Program-made: the position numbers and the translations under genes | NCBI GenBank assembly: GCA_037974665.1 | Contig: CM075768.1 | Location: 58,856,316 to 58,920,315, forward strand | Origin: Ehretia macrophylla | Lineage: Eukaryota > Streptophyta > Magnoliopsida > Boraginales > Ehretiaceae | DNA: 64,000 nucleotides | Direction: 5' to 3' | The notes under the pieces: model-generated | Database searches by the model: none | Told to the model about the DNA's origin: nothing | The model's input: only the letters and a program-made list of their open reading frames with translations | Shown here: one piece after another, positions 36,639 to 49,853 of the stretch | Layout of the letters: the number at the start of each line of letters is the position of its first letter | Numbering within the stretch: the first letter of the stretch is position 1

Positions 36639-39600
36639 ATGTCAAACGACCCATCATCAGCTCCTGTAAACACTGAGCAATTTCATAGCAGCATAAACAC
36701 ACTTAATAATACTTCAAAGGCATACCCAAAGCCTGAAGCTGATTTTCAACAAATTGCTCAAAATCCTGATATTTTTCTACAAAAGCTTCAAGCTTTTCAT
36801 GCTTCTTTTGGCACCAAATTTAAGTAAGTCCATTTTTTTTTTTGGCTTTCTTTCTCATATATTTTTTTAATGTTACCCTTTTCTTGCTACAACTTAAACA
36901 TGTGTTTTGTGGGTTTAAACTTTTGAATTTTCTCTTTATTTTATTTTAATAAATTTTTATTTTTAATAAAAATCTTCTAGCTGAAATTTATGATTTGTGA
37001 GTTTGAAAATGAAATATGCATGTGAGTGCAAGCATGTGTAGAAATATATGGGTATTTTTTTTTGGTACAAAAGGTTCTAACTTATGAATTTTCTAATTAT
37101 TTAGATATTTATTTTTTGAGCTTTTTTTTCTTATAAAAGTTTTCTCTCTGAGCTCAAAGTTTTGATTTTTGGGTTCAAAATTGCAATTTCATTTGTTTAT
37201 TTGTACGAGCATGTGTGAGAAATTTTGGGTTTTTTATTTTTATTTTTATAATCTTGCAAAAGGTTCAATCTTTTAAAATTTTATATTTTTTGCGAAAAAG
37301 TGTATCTTTCAGCTCAGATTTATGATTGATGGGTTCAAAATTACATTTTTCTTATATACGTGTGAAGAAGCGGTGTAGTAATTTCTGGATATTTGTTTTC
37401 CAATATTTCTGTTTTTGCTGAAGGTTCAAACTTTTAATTATTATTTATTTATATGTTTATAGTCTTTTATTTTTTATAATAAAAATTTATTTTCAGTTCA
37501 AACTTTTCATTTTTTGGTTCTAAACTTTACATTTTTCATGCTTGTGTGTACAAACATGTTTGGATGTATCTTGATATTTTATTTTTATTTTTATTTTTTA
37601 TTGCTCTGCTTGGTATTCTCGAATTGTTTTTGGGTTTATATTACCTTCTTGAGAATTAATTATTTGACAAATTTGTTTTGAGTTTGTTGGGTGCACTAGT
37701 GTTAAGCCAGCTCAAATTATCAAATTATTATGAATAAAGTTTTGATCTTTTGGAAATTTCAATATTATTTAGTGAGTGTTTGTTGATTGTTTACTGTAGA
37801 ATTACCGAATAATGCTGTTAGATGTATTCTTGTAATAATCAGATGCAAGAATTGGAGAAGAGTTGGATAAAACTAGCATGGATTTATGGGTTGAGGAAAA
37901 TGATAGGGTGTGAGAATTGAAAGAGGGGCAATCATCTCTGCATTTGTTTGGAATTGTATGTAGGACAGGGATCATGTAGCTGATGATAGATAGGTGGTAT
38001 TGTGGTTTGCTACGCTGAATTGAATGACTGGGTGATAAGAGTTGTATCTTGTAGGAATGTGTTACTAAGACTGCCAAATAATGAAAATAATGGAGATGTA
38101 ATTGATTATGTACTTTTGGAACCAGCAAACTGCTGTTTAATATTGCTTTACTTGCTTTTACCATGACTTCAATGCTGTTAAGTCTACTTATTTCGTGTGG
38201 TGAATCACTCAGACACCACCATAAAAGATCATAGTAAGTGAAATAGAGACAATTAGCCCCACCCCTTCTTAGGGGCTTTTCCTGAATCCCGATTCATTGC
38301 TTTGTGCAGAATCCCTACTGTAGGAGGAAAACCGTTGGATCTGCACCATCTTTTTATGGAGGTCACATCTCGAGGTGGCATTGAAAAGGTAATCCGTATT
38401 TTCTTACTGAACCATTGACATAAATCAGGACAATTTAACGTTATAGGTTTAAGATTCTAACTTTCTTGAATGACAAATTTCCTGCAGTCAGCTCATATAT
38501 TCTGCAGTTTTAAATTTTTAATTGTGTAAGGGGAGCACTATTATTCTTTGAGGAGGAAAGAAGCACTGTTAAATGTGAAAGAATAGTATACTTAAAACTC
38601 GGTGATTCTGGAAGCAACAAGCACAATTTTTTATTTTATTTTTCTTGCTATTGCACTTGCACTGGATTGTAATTACCCTCTGGTCATAAATTTCATATGA
38701 GAATTTGACAAGCTATGCATATTGCTATTCCCTCTATCATGTTGTAAATGGACTAAGTAGGGTTATTGGGGGGAAGTGCCTGACTAAAAGAAATGTCAGT
38801 GTTATATACGAGTTAGTGATTGAATTTGCAACAATGTAATGATTGATTTTCCAAATTGTTACATATGCTTTGAAAATATACTTTTAGATAGACATTGTGA
38901 TTCAGCGGTCGGATATCCTGCCTTTTTCTTTTTCCTATTCAAGTTGTGATCACCTATTGTTATATGTGTTACTGTGTGGTTTGAAGTTCTTACACATATT
39001 TATGTCATTCTTTTGGGTTGTATACAGCTCTGTTCTTGATTTTGTGAATTATCATGAATCATCGTAGGTGATTGGAGATCGCAAATGGAAGGAAGTGACT
39101 GGGGCCTTCAAGTTTCCATCTTCGATAACCAGCGCCTCGTTTGTCTTGAGGAAGTATTACCTATCATTGCTTTATCACTTTGAGCAGGTCTATTACTTGA
39201 GGAAAGAAGTGCCTTCAGTCTTGCCGGCTGGTACTTTAAGTCTGATCTTTGTTTGTTCAGTTGTTGATGTTAATTTAGATTTATCCTATAAGTTGCTAAA
39301 GAGGCTGTTTTCTTCTGGTGCACAGATGCCACAAGCAAAATTAGTAATGGGTCAGCAGCTCAGGCTCCTGAGGATGGTTCCACAATTAGCCAATATTCAG
39401 GTTAGCAACCAATTCGAAGGCCTTAAATTAATTATTTGTCTGAGAATATTGGTTCTGGAATCTCTTTGCACTGTCAAATACAACCTAGACACTTAAAAAG
39501 ACTTTTATCTTGATCCATTCGATCTTCAAGGTATTATTAATTATTTAATGTGGAAATGGTACACCTTTAATTAGGTTTACATGCCCATAAGAGAAAAAAA

Positions 39601-40737
39601 CATCTAGGTTGAAGTCTAGAGAAATTGCAGCTAAACAAGTGCAATCATTTCTTTTGGTGAACAGCAAGATCCTATGTGCAGTTTCTGTTTCTGAGATTGT
39701 TGCATATTTGCTCTTGCCATAGAGTTTGGCTATTATTGACTCTCAAAAACGGGGAAAAAAAAAGTCTGGGAATTATGTTAATGAGGTGTGTTAATAGCAC
39801 CAACGATGCTCCACAACCTAAATGGTGAATCTCAGTGGAAGAACTTTCGGTGACCTTTTGATATCCTTGTTCAAAAAATTGTCCTCCTTTGTGTGCTAAC
39901 ATTCTATTCTTGGGTTCCCTTCTATTGCTTTTGCATAGTAATCTGTATAGAACTGGTTAAATTTGTCAATCATGTGTAGCTGCCATAAGATTTTACCATG
40001 TGATATGCAGGGAGTTCTGACCTGGAGGATGGTAGTTCAGTCACGGGAACTGTAGATGCGAAGTTCGACTACGGATATCTAATTACAGTAAACCTGGGTT
40101 CTGAGACGTTGAGGGGTGTCCTATATCATACACCTATGAAGTCAAGCATGTCACTGACTCCTAACATTTTAACTTCATCCGCTAAAGGGAAAAAGAAAAA
40201 GCACCAATTGACAGTTAAGGATCCCTCTCGACCCAAGCGTAATAGTAGTGGTTATAATTTCTTCTTTGCCGAGCACTATGCCAGGCTGAAGCCTTCATAC
40301 CAAGGCCAAGAGAAATCAATCAGCAAGAAGATTGGAGTTCTATGGAGTAGACTGTCAGAGGCTGAAAAACAGGTACCATGAAAAAATCGGCTGGTTTTGA
40401 TTTTCCTCTGCTGATTTTTATTACCCTTGCTTCTTCACATTTAGAGTCACTGGCGGGAATTATTATAGGTTTAATGGAATCCATAACGAATTTATTGAGA
40501 AATCAAAGCATCCATAGATATGTATCCTTATTGCGGTTGAGAAATAACATTAAGACCTGATAGATTTTTCTGTGGAAAGCTTCCAGAGTACATGAACTTT
40601 GTGGAAAGAAAAGACGTGTTCTCAGCTGCTCGTTATTTGTTTTTCGTGCTCTGATTCAGGTTTATCAGGAGAGAGGTTTGAGAGATAAGGAGAGATACAA
40701 GACGGAGATGTTGGAGTACAAGTCTTCCCATCATTAA
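36639..40737 (+). CDS. ARID/BRIGHT and HMG-box DNA-binding protein, HMGB10-like
   Basis: Six exons join with consistent phase: 36639-36823, 38310-38388, 39068-39230, 39326-39400, 40011-40372 and 40660-40737. They give 313 residues, close to Arabidopsis HMGB10 (about 319). The ARID domain spans about residues 43-135, with FLQKLQAFHASFGTKFKIP, VGGKPLDLHHLFMEVTSRGG, GDRKWKEVTGAFKFP and VLRKYYLSLLYHFEQVYYL as its landmarks. A linker and a Lys-rich stretch (KGKKKKH) follow. The HMG box at about 239-307 contains DPSRPKRNSSGYNFFFAEHY and KIGVLWSRLSEAEKQVYQER. The ARID-plus-HMG architecture is confined to plants within the HMG-box family. These nuclear proteins bind DNA with modest sequence preference and shape chromatin or transcription. 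The ATG follows an A-tract at 36630-36638. Intron 1 is about 1.5 kb. Nothing is broken. HMGB9 or HMGB15 is less likely by length. Confidence 0.93.
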
Positions 40738-43700
40738 CTAGCTCTATAAACCTTTTTAGGCATTCAGGTTTTTTCTTCTTTGTTTTCATCTAGTATGTTG
40801 TTGTCGTAGTTGTTGTAGTCTATTGGTTCTGGCTTTTCATCTTCGCCTTGTACCTCCTCTCGTCTCTAAATCAATGGACGGTATTCCCCTTGGTTGAGGA
40901 TCTCTGCGCCACGTCCTCTTTTGTTCTTTCCCTTTCTGAGGGGTGGAGATTGGGGAAAAGGGGAATACGAGGACATATTTTGTAAAACGACTTGTCATTT
41001 CGTGTATCACCCAAAGGTAGCCGTCATAGCGTAGTCTCATGCTTTCTGTAAGATTGCCATGTTGAAAACTTGAAAATGAGAAGAGAAAGCATGATTTCAG
41101 ATCTGCTCTATTTGTCTTAAGCATGTTAAAGTATGTACCTATATATATTTAATACATGAACATTGTTTTCTACCTTATTTTTCTTAGCTCTTGGTCTTTG
41201 TATATCCTTAGTTGGGTCAAAAATTGGTTCTCCAAATGGTATCTGCTATCATCTGGAGAGATGGGAACTCATAAAGCTTCTGCTGGCCTACTTTTGTGGC
41301 GTATGGCTACGTCTCATTCGGCCGGTCCTACATTTGTGGGGCCCACTTTTTTGTGAGGGGCTGAATTGGCCGTCGCTGAACACAAGAAAATTCCCTTTTG
41401 TTGAAGGTTGTATCGTAAAAGTTCTCAACTATTGCTAGATTAAAAAATTACTTTGTTCTTGATAGTTATTTACTTAATCGGTAAATAGTATTGTAATAAT
41501 CTCACATTGAGATTGGATGTCAAGATCAGCAGTCAAACAAAGGTCAACTTGATGTTTGAAAAGTATACCTCGAAACTCGATGAGTTGAAAAACTCATCAG
41601 TTTTAAGAAAAAGTGGGTATTTTTGTTTTTCCCCCTCTTTCAGTCATTGCTAAATATCAACCTCATCTAGTGAGAAATACTAGATGAGATTTGGTTTGAT
41701 TTGGTTTATCATTTATTGTTAAATGTTGACTTCATTGTTGAGTAGTACGAAGGGGAACAGCATGTGGTAGCCTATATGACCAGCTTTGATTCAATGTGTA
41801 AATGTCTAGGGATCGTCAAAACTATTAGCTTCAGTTTAACTATTAGTTCCAATTCTAATGTTACGAGAGGATTTTAATTTTTTGCAATATATCTAATTAT
41901 ATTCCTCTTTAAGGGAAAAGGATTCACAAAGCCACCTTGATATTCAAATTGAAATGAATCACGTCTTTATTTTATTAAGTAGGGTCAGTTAAAACATTTC
42001 CATATTCAAGCAACAAAATGACAAATAAAAAAAGAAGAAAATGAAACCAAGAGACAAGAAATATAGAACCATGGAAATAATGAATGAGAAAACGTTAATT
42101 TTTTATTTTTTGTATTTTTCTAAAAAAATTTAAACATTTATATATATATTTAGTTAAAAAAATTAATTAGCTCTTACTAAAAAAATATACACATATAATT
42201 AATGTTGGAAGGTGTCTAATCAAACGGCAATTTAATAGTATTCATTTGAATTTTGTACCTCGTATCATGACCTTATTCCGAATTGAAGAACATGTTATTA
42301 TAGTGATAATTTTGAGAAGATTTAATAGTGTCTCATAAAAATGTGAATTTGGAGCATGGAAAATAATTATGCAAAGAGATAACACCTATAATTAATCTAC
42401 TTGACTGCGGTGTGAATGCATCACACTCCGATGTTAACACAAATGAAATTAAATCAAACCTATCTTAATTCAAAAAAGATATGCTATATAAATTTCACGA
42501 CACTACTCCTTATTCTCAAAATTTCAAAAAAGTAACTTTATTTTGTGGCCCTTTTCATATGCTAAGTGTGTAAATATATATATATATTTTCAGTAGAGGG
42601 TAAATTGATTTTTCAATCTAAAAGCATGTTAAAAAAAAAACACATTTTCGAAAACGAAATTTTAACCCACTTCTTAATGATTTCATTCTTCGGGTCAATA
42701 AGGACTAGGACCTCTACTGGCCCATGAATGACTCTGCCATTGCTCATAGGTAAAACTAGTATTATTGGCAATAACTATTTTTGACTTTAAATTCATTAGA
42801 TAAAAATAATTAATCTAAATTATTATTCAAACCGAGAATACTAACTTATAAATCACGCTCGTAACCTTTAACACCCGCGTGTGATATCACATCTTCCAAG
42901 TATATGTTGTCTTCCTAGTCTTGGTGATTTCATTGAGTCAACGTACGCCTTAGAAAAATTGTAACTTTGTGAGATTAGCTTGGCCATAATTTCCTCCTAC
43001 TTTCCAAGAGGATGATTAGGACGTGTGAAAGTGCTAAAACACCTCATGGGGGTCAAAGTTTAACCTTGTATATATCGTTTTTTCATTTTTTGTCAAATGT
43101 ATATATCGTATTGAAACAATCTGATTATGCATTTAAGAAGGTATTGTGTTGATTGGATGATCTCTTTCTCAAACGCTACAATCTTTCCTACATTTTCGAT
43201 ATATATTTACCTTTTCTATCAAAACCATTATGATCTTTTTTTTTTTTTTTTGAGCATAAAAAACGTTATGATCGTTGAAAAGGAATCCATCAACCTAGTT
43301 CAAAACCGCGTGGAAGAAGTAAAGTAATTGACAACATTTATTCTTGCAATTAATATCATGCATTAAGAGAAAATTAATGCACAAGTGTGTGTGTGCCTAA
43401 GCTAATTCCATTCTCCTTTTTCACATCAAAGGTAATTTTGCGTGCATAGGGATACAAAAGGAGATGGAGGGATTGTTAAATACGTATAACCGACTTTATC
43501 TAGTAAAATAAGTTTTGATTTGATTCAATTTAAAAACGGTTTTTCGGTAGTGTTTAGTCTCTCTTGTCAACTATACCAAAATATGACGATTAATGTGTAA
43601 GTACTCACTAACGAGTTAAATGAAATAGTCAAATATTAACTTGTTATAATTAGAGATTTTAAACTCGAATTTAACCTCTATACCAAAATGTCACGATTAA

Positions 43701-44231
43701 CATGTAGACACCCAAAAGTCACCTACATAAGTGAAGATGAAAGATTAAGCATGTCTATCACTTAAGATAGAGAATCAAATTTAAACCATAGAATTTCCAA
43801 TCCACTAAGCTTCCTTTTCTTCCCTAATAAAAGCCTTTTCATTCAAAGACCATGTCTTGGTCTCTTTTGTTTAGGAAAATAAAGAGAAAATCTAATTGCT
43901 TAATTATAGGGAGAGATTTTAGGTGTCTAGAACCTATCCAATAAAGATTCATTTCTTACCCTTGTATCTATCTGAGAAAATATCATTTAGGACTCATTTC
44001 CTCCAAAACACATACACAATATATATATATAATATTATATATACGGCTTGTATCTACCAAAAAAAATAACGTTTGACTCATTTCCACAGGAAAAAAAGAA
44101 AAGAAAAACACACACACACCTCATAGCACTAATTACTCAACTTTCTTTGTTGTCATTTAATTGAATTCAAAAGTTGATTTTGGAGTATATATTTTGGGAG
44201 TTGAAATATATGTGTGAGAGAGAGAGAAAGA

Positions 44232-44262
<31 letters not shown>

Positions 44263-45025
44263 GTTGTTACTGTGTGTTGTGCGTGTGAAGGGATTCAGAA
44301 ATACCCGGAATAAGAGGCAAAGGGGACTAAGAGAACGTGACAGTCAATTTCTAACACACAACTTAAAGAGCGACCCTTCTCTTTCCCTCTCCAATTCTTC
44401 TTCACTTCTCAGCTCTCCTTTACCTCTTCTTCAACACCATCATCATCATCATCTTCATCTTCTTCTTCATCTTCCATCATATACCACCTTTTGCTTTTCA
44501 CCATTCTTGCACCAATCTTGATCCATGCTCATCTTTCTCTACCTATCCATTAACAAAATATCTATATACACCCTCGAGTTGGATACAAGGGTCTAGTAAT
44601 GATCTGTTATAATAAAAAAATTTTAAGTTCAAACCATCGTTGACCAGCTAATTTCTTGAGCTGGTTTTATTTATCAAGATCTTTATTCTCTCTCAATATA
44701 GCTATCTATATATTTTCTTCTTATTGTTTCCTTTCACACCAAGAAACCTCCATTTTTGTTCATTTGTGATCTTCAAGGCCTCTCCATGCTGAGTCTTGTT
44801 TAGGGTTACTTTTAGCCTCCAACTATATTGCTATAGCCGAGTTTTCTTTCGGGGCCATATTTACCTAAACACATCTCCATCTCTAGTTGAAAACCATAGC
44901 CATCACTTTCTTTCAACTACTCAAAGAGATTTCTAGCTACAATTTTTATCACTTCACACACGCGTATATACACATACATATACGTATATATATACTCAGG
45001 CAGGGTTGTTATTGTGTTGCTTTCA
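40738..45025. promoter_or_regulatory. Long intergenic region and leader of the zinc-finger gene
   Basis: No gene seen between the ARID-HMG stop and the zinc-finger ATG. A perfect 10-bp inverted repeat with a 7-nt loop lies at 41662-41688. Microsatellites lie in the probable 5' leader of the downstream gene: (CA)n near 44108-44118, (GA)n at about 44216-44262, and CAT/CTT-rich sequence at 44430-44480. A tract of alternating TA and CA precedes the ATG (44955-44995). Confidence 0.4.
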
Positions 45026-46657
45026 ATGGTGGATGATAAAGAGAATCAACCATGTTCATTTAAGATTGCTCACCACCATAGTCACAAGGTTTCGATAAAG
45101 CTGAAGATTCTCAAACATGAAGAAGATGTTGATGAAGATGATCATCAATCTAGCTCGCAAGAAAAAAATAATCATCAGAACACAAAGATTTGTCAGGTAT
45201 GTAACAAAGTTTTCACATCTGGTAAAGCTTTAGGTGGTCACATGAGAATACATGTTGAGGGTTATAACAATAAAGAGTTGTTGATCTCCAAGAAGAAAAA
45301 GCTCAAGGCTAAACAATCCATCAAGTTCAAGAAACAAAAATTTTGTGACTTTGCAAAGAATAAGAATGTTGTTAATGGTGACAAGAGGAAGAAGCCTAAA
45401 TGTGTGCTATGTGGTAAGAATTTTCCTTCATTGAAGTCATTGTTTGGGCACATGAGATGCCATCCTGAGAGGGATTGGAGGGGAATTGAGCCTCCTCCAG
45501 CAGCCAAGATTAATAGTTCTTCAACGTGGTCGGCCGTGTCCGATGCTAAGCCGGAAAAAGCTGATGATCAGGTTGATTCAGGTGGTGATGGTGGTGGTGA
45601 TGCTAATGAGGAACTCATGACCAAGGTTGATTTGGCGGAGTCTAATTTGCCTGGCTGGTCAGTCACCGCCAAGCGAGGCCGTAAATTTATTATGATTTCA
45701 AGCTCTGAGGAGGAAGAGGAAGAGGTGTGCATTGCTGCTCAAAATATGTTGTTGCTGAGGGATGGCGATTCATTTGACTCTAGTTTAACACACAAGCAAA
45801 AAATTGACGAATTTGGGACTACAAATAGCAGTTATTTGTCATATAAAGTCGAAACTGATGATGCAAATCGTGTTATTGAAGTAAAGAGGCGAAGAAATAT
45901 GGAGGAATCGCACGATGGATTCAGTGATGAACAGCCATTGATGCAGCTCAGAAATGGTGGACATGTTCAAGGCCATGAATTAGGTGTAGGCAAAGGTAAG
46001 TCTTCTGTGGAAAGTGCAGATTGGGTTAATGAATATGCAGAAAAAGAGAGCTCGGACGATGAATCTGATCATGGCGAGTTGCTAATGATAAAGAGCAAGA
46101 AAAGGAGGAAAAGGATGAAGCTGAGAGATTTAGATCAGATGAAAGATGCAAATCCAACGTTAACGCCCGATAAATACCGGTGCAGCACTTGTGGCAAGTG
46201 CTTCTCAACTCACCAGGCATTGGGTGGCCATAGGTCTAGCCACAATAAGTTGAAGATTGTATCACACAACTCCATTGATGAGTCTTCATCTCCAGCTGCT
46301 GAAGATGACAATTATCTTGCTAATACAATCACCCAAGTGGAGGAAAACAAAGAAAGTGAAGGTGCAGCTAGCTCAAAGTTGGTTGTTGAGGGCACACATC
46401 AATGCAATATATGTAACAAGATTTTCCATTCAGGTCAGGCTCTAGGAGGTCACAAAAGGAGTCATTGGAGTGGAACAATGGAAGCTCAATCAAGCCCGGT
46501 CATGTCGGCCGGTGAAGTTAGCCAGACCGGCCGTAGAATCCTGGATTTTGATCTCAATGAAGCTCCTCCAATGGAGGATGAAGCTAATATTAATTCTGAA
46601 CAAGTAGCAGGTTATGGTTATGCAATAACTTCTTCATATGATTCATACGTTGCTTAG
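45026..46657 (+). CDS. C2H2 zinc-finger protein with four dispersed fingers and an EAR motif
   Basis: An intronless gene of 543 residues. Finger 1 has C56, C59, H72 and H76 with KALGGH. Finger 2 has C126, C129, H142 and H146 with the divergent SLFGH. Finger 3 has C386, C389, H402 and H406 with QALGGH. Finger 4 has C460, C463, H476 and H480 with QALGGH. The QALGGH signature marks the plant-specific Q-type (ZAT-like) C2H2 factors, which are nuclear. Basic clusters near 91-105, 287-290 and 358-366 could serve nuclear import. Acidic runs occur at 226-233 and 342-350. Near the C-terminus, LDFDLNEAPP (506-515) is a DLN/EAR motif that in this family recruits TOPLESS-type corepressors, so a repressor is likely. 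The ATG at 45026 is the first in frame. The protein is long for a ZAT protein (often 160-320 residues) because of the roughly 240-residue spacer between fingers 2 and 3. Confidence 0.92.
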   Translation: MVDDKENQPCSFKIAHHHSHKVSIKLKILKHEEDVDEDDHQSSSQEKNNHQNTKICQVCNKVFTSGKALGGHMRIHVEGYNNKELLISKKKKLKAKQSIKFKKQKFCDFAKNKNVVNGDKRKKPKCVLCGKNFPSLKSLFGHMRCHPERDWRGIEPPPAAKINSSSTWSAVSDAKPEKADDQVDSGGDGGGDANEELMTKVDLAESNLPGWSVTAKRGRKFIMISSSEEEEEEVCIAAQNMLLLRDGDSFDSSLTHKQKIDEFGTTNSSYLSYKVETDDANRVIEVKRRRNMEESHDGFSDEQPLMQLRNGGHVQGHELGVGKGKSSVESADWVNEYAEKESSDDESDHGELLMIKSKKRRKRMKLRDLDQMKDANPTLTPDKYRCSTCGKCFSTHQALGGHRSSHNKLKIVSHNSIDESSSPAAEDDNYLANTITQVEENKESEGAASSKLVVEGTHQCNICNKIFHSGQALGGHKRSHWSGTMEAQSSPVMSAGEVSQTGRRILDFDLNEAPPMEDEANINSEQVAGYGYAITSSYDSYVA

Positions 46658-48361
46658 ACAGTTGATTTCTCCAGTTTCTGCAGATCCTAACTAGCTAGGG
46701 ACGGACTTTGTCAGCTCAGTGATCAGTGCCTCATATTTTGGCCTAATTGATAGTTTGTTGACAAATTTATATAGCCGACCTTATATACCTCATGGGTAAA
46801 GTTTGATTTAGTTTGATTTGCATCGATAGTTGAGTTGACTTTATTAGCTTTTTACTGATCTTATGCTATTGAGTAGTGGACACAGTTAGGAACCATCTTG
46901 GTTCTTTCTGATCTTCTCTAATGTGGTCTTCAGGATCTTGTCTTCTTGTTGTGTTCATTTTCTTCAAAGAAAGCATGATAATCTTTGCTTCTGTGGGTAG
47001 GATGATAATGTAAAGAAGCTATGCTTGAACATATGGCTTCTCTTTTCAATGATAAATTCTTGCTCCCATTAGACCATTTATATCTATATGCGTCTGATCT
47101 AGATTCATGATTCATGAATCTCTTGATTTGCAAAAAATCCTATGATATATTGCTTTTCTATTTTTAAGTGTGTGGCATGCATAACTGTTGAACAAGAATA
47201 TATATCTGATTGTCAGATTCGCTTCTGACTAATGCACACGTATGCTTTTTCATGTCTTCTCCAACCAGGATTGTGAGAAACAGAAAATTAATTTTTTTAA
47301 AATCAATCGATAAACCGTATGTTTGACTAATCTTTTTAAACAGAAAAATATATTCAAAATTTAAACTGTAATATGACGTCAAAATACTTTCAAAATTTTT
47401 TTCCTACCATAAACAAAATGGTTTTAATATACTAGTTGCAGACATTATGTTTCGTGGTCATATCTATTTTTTTATTGAGTATTTGAGTCCAAGAATACAT
47501 CACTAAGTTGGTAGTGGAGGTCCAAAATGCATATCGTTATCTGGCTTGTAAAGAAAAGAATGATGGGCAAAAAAGTCAAGAAACCCCTCTATCAGCTAAA
47601 ACAATACTATTCTTCAACTTTCTTTCCAAGTTTCAACTTTTTCCTTACTGCAGCCTTGAATTTTATGAATATCTTAATTGGAAAAAGTGAAAAGGTCCTT
47701 ATAAGAAGTGTAGAGAACTACTTTAGGCTACTTTGAGTTTTAGGAAAGCCAAGAAGTTGGAAAAATATTATTGAATAGAAAATTCTTGTTACTTCTAGTC
47801 GAATCTCACATATTAAAGAGATTTATTTGATGTGGGCTTTATCAGTGTGAGCGTCACACGGTTCGGTTGGCCACTTCTAATTTTTCCTCTCTTGAATAAG
47901 TATTTCTAGAAGTGCCCCCCATTTCCTAAGAAGCTAGACGTTTTTAAGGCACAAAATTTTTGTTATATGCAGAATTTAGGAAAAAATCGAACTTATTTTA
48001 GAGTTTGTTATGCGCCGGCTTACCTTGCATTTTTCCAAGAAACTTTGTGCCTCACCTACCTATAGAAAGAGAATTTCAATTAGAAAAATATCCATATCAA
48101 AAATTCTGCATTCGAACCACGATTTTGACTTTTATTATTTTAAAAAAAAAAAAACTCTTGAGTTGATGATGCAATGAGTCTATATAAGGAGTTTTGTGCC
48201 TACCCATGTCATTTTCTTCTTGGGTTTGGTCCTATGTTGAAGAGGTGGGAGGTGGCATGTGGCATAGGGTGTGTAGTGCAGAAAGTGGTAAACAAATACA
48301 CATAGCAGATGTGTAAATAGAACACCTCAACTGTTTCATTGACACATTCCCGTGAACCTAA
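46658..48361. other. Intergenic DNA
   Basis: 3' region of the zinc-finger gene, then AT-rich sequence. No gene seen. The cytosine-poor sequence at 47760-47900 contains a phrase (tgtgggctttatcagtgtga) that looks repeat-like, but no element was delimited. Confidence 0.35.
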
Positions 48362-49503
48362 TTTTTTTTTTTTTGTCGAAAATGAAATATTCATTAAAAG
48401 GGAAAATTACAGATAAGTCCAGACCCAAAAGTGATCGGACAGACAACACAATGATAAACATACTGGGCGAAGGCCCTACAGAGAGACATTAGATAATTAA
48501 CAAAAAGGCCTAAGACCCAACAAACATAAATCAGAAAATTCACAGAATAGGCTAAGGCCCAAAAGGAAACACTGAGGGAAAACCCTAGCAGACAGACAAC
48601 AATGAGCCTGATGCCGACAAAGGACAAATGCCGATAATAGAATCCAGTCAGAATACAAAAGAGAATCCTAACACACAATAATGCTAGAACCCGTTCCATT
48701 ACTCCTTGTATCACCAGGTCCAAACCACACACCAAGGTTCCGAATACTCCTGCAAAGAAAGCTGTAATAGCAGCGGCTGCCGAAGTAGCGGAGAAAATTA
48801 ACGGCAACAAAGTATGCTTAACGGGGCATACCAACCCGATTGGAAGCTGGGTCCGGATGTTCCAAACAACCAATTGTCTAAATCCAACACGAGAGAGAGG
48901 GGACCCTTGGTGTTCCAAGCTCGAACAAGTGGCGTCAAAAGGCATCCTATCATTACTAGATAAACCACCCAACAAGGTGGAAAAGAAAGCAGGTGCAGAA
49001 GCCAAGTGTGTAACCAACAGACCGAGACCGTAGAGAAGAATATGGTATGAGTGGCACGTACCGATGATTGATCTAAAAAAATTTAGCACTTCTTGCTGGA
49101 TCCATATCCAAAAGGGATGAGATTTGTCAAGGATAGTTAGATCTGAGGGTACCAGCCCCAGATCTGTAAGCATCAAAGGCCAATCATCATCTTCACTATC
49201 ATTTCCAGGAATAAAGATAAATATAGCCATCACAGTAGGTGAGCAAGACTTGGATATATGAACATCCAAGGGAGCCCAAAGGATACAGTATGCTTGTAGT
49301 TGACAAGCTAGACCAACATTATTGGCAGTAGGGAGCTTAGAGCCCAAGAGCCAGGAGCAGAAAATGAAGGCCCGAACATGAACAAACCCCAAAGATTTGT
49401 CATGAACCAAGCTGTAGAGTGAGAACCCATGAGAAGGGGATGAAGCTCTTCTCAGAAGTTCAGCAAGTAGGTAGGCAAAGCAACTCTTTTGTATGCTAAT
49501 CAT
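48362..49503 (-). mobile_element. Poly(A)-tailed retroelement (LINE-like) with intact 369-codon ORF
   Basis: On the - strand an ATG at 49503 opens a 369-codon frame that ends with TAA at 48394-48396. Only 19 bases later the sequence ends in a pure A tract (48374-48362), preceded by ttttcgac. A 3' end of this kind, with a coding frame running almost into poly(A), is typical of a retroposed copy or a plant non-LTR element. The protein is not recognised. It is Trp/Cys-rich, with a hydrophilic middle (NDSEDDDWPL) and a strongly hydrophobic C-terminal half that looks like several membrane spans (for example AAAAITAFFAGVFGTLVCGL and LIVVCLLGFSLSVSFWALAY). No reverse transcriptase or endonuclease motif was seen. 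No target duplication was found, and the 5' boundary is unknown. It could be a retrogene, or a piece of an element read in a fortuitous frame. Confidence 0.5.
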
Positions 49504-49853
49504 TTTTGACTTTTATGTACCTTACCCACCTTTCTTATGCCATATAATTAACTTCCCAGTCCTAAAACAATACTACTCCTTTGGAAAATGCTTAAAAACG
49601 ACCAAATTCAATGGTCAAGTTTTGCATGGTGTATGATTTTATAAGTGCGTAAAATCCACATTCCATTAAGTCAGATATCCAACTTGACACTTGTTCTCAA
49701 AAATCTTCATGTCACATTAACTTTCAAGTTTCTATATGGTTTTCTCTCTCTCTCTCTTTATGTTCTTTTTTGATAACAAGACTCGTAAAAAGAATAGAGA
49801 AAGACCTAAAATGAGTTAAATTGAGACATTTAGATAAAACTTTACTTGTTTTA
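49504..49853. other. Intergenic DNA
   Basis: AT-rich with a short (CT)n tract at about 49743-49757. No gene seen. Confidence 0.4.

Noticed and set aside
40378-40560. 60-codon frame after the fifth HMGB exon
   Set aside because: It is intronic read-through; the splice donor at 40373 and acceptor at 40659 give the conserved HMG-box continuation.
44174-44521. 115-codon frame upstream of the zinc-finger gene
   Set aside because: It is dominated by translated GA and CAT microsatellites; this is probably the 5' leader.
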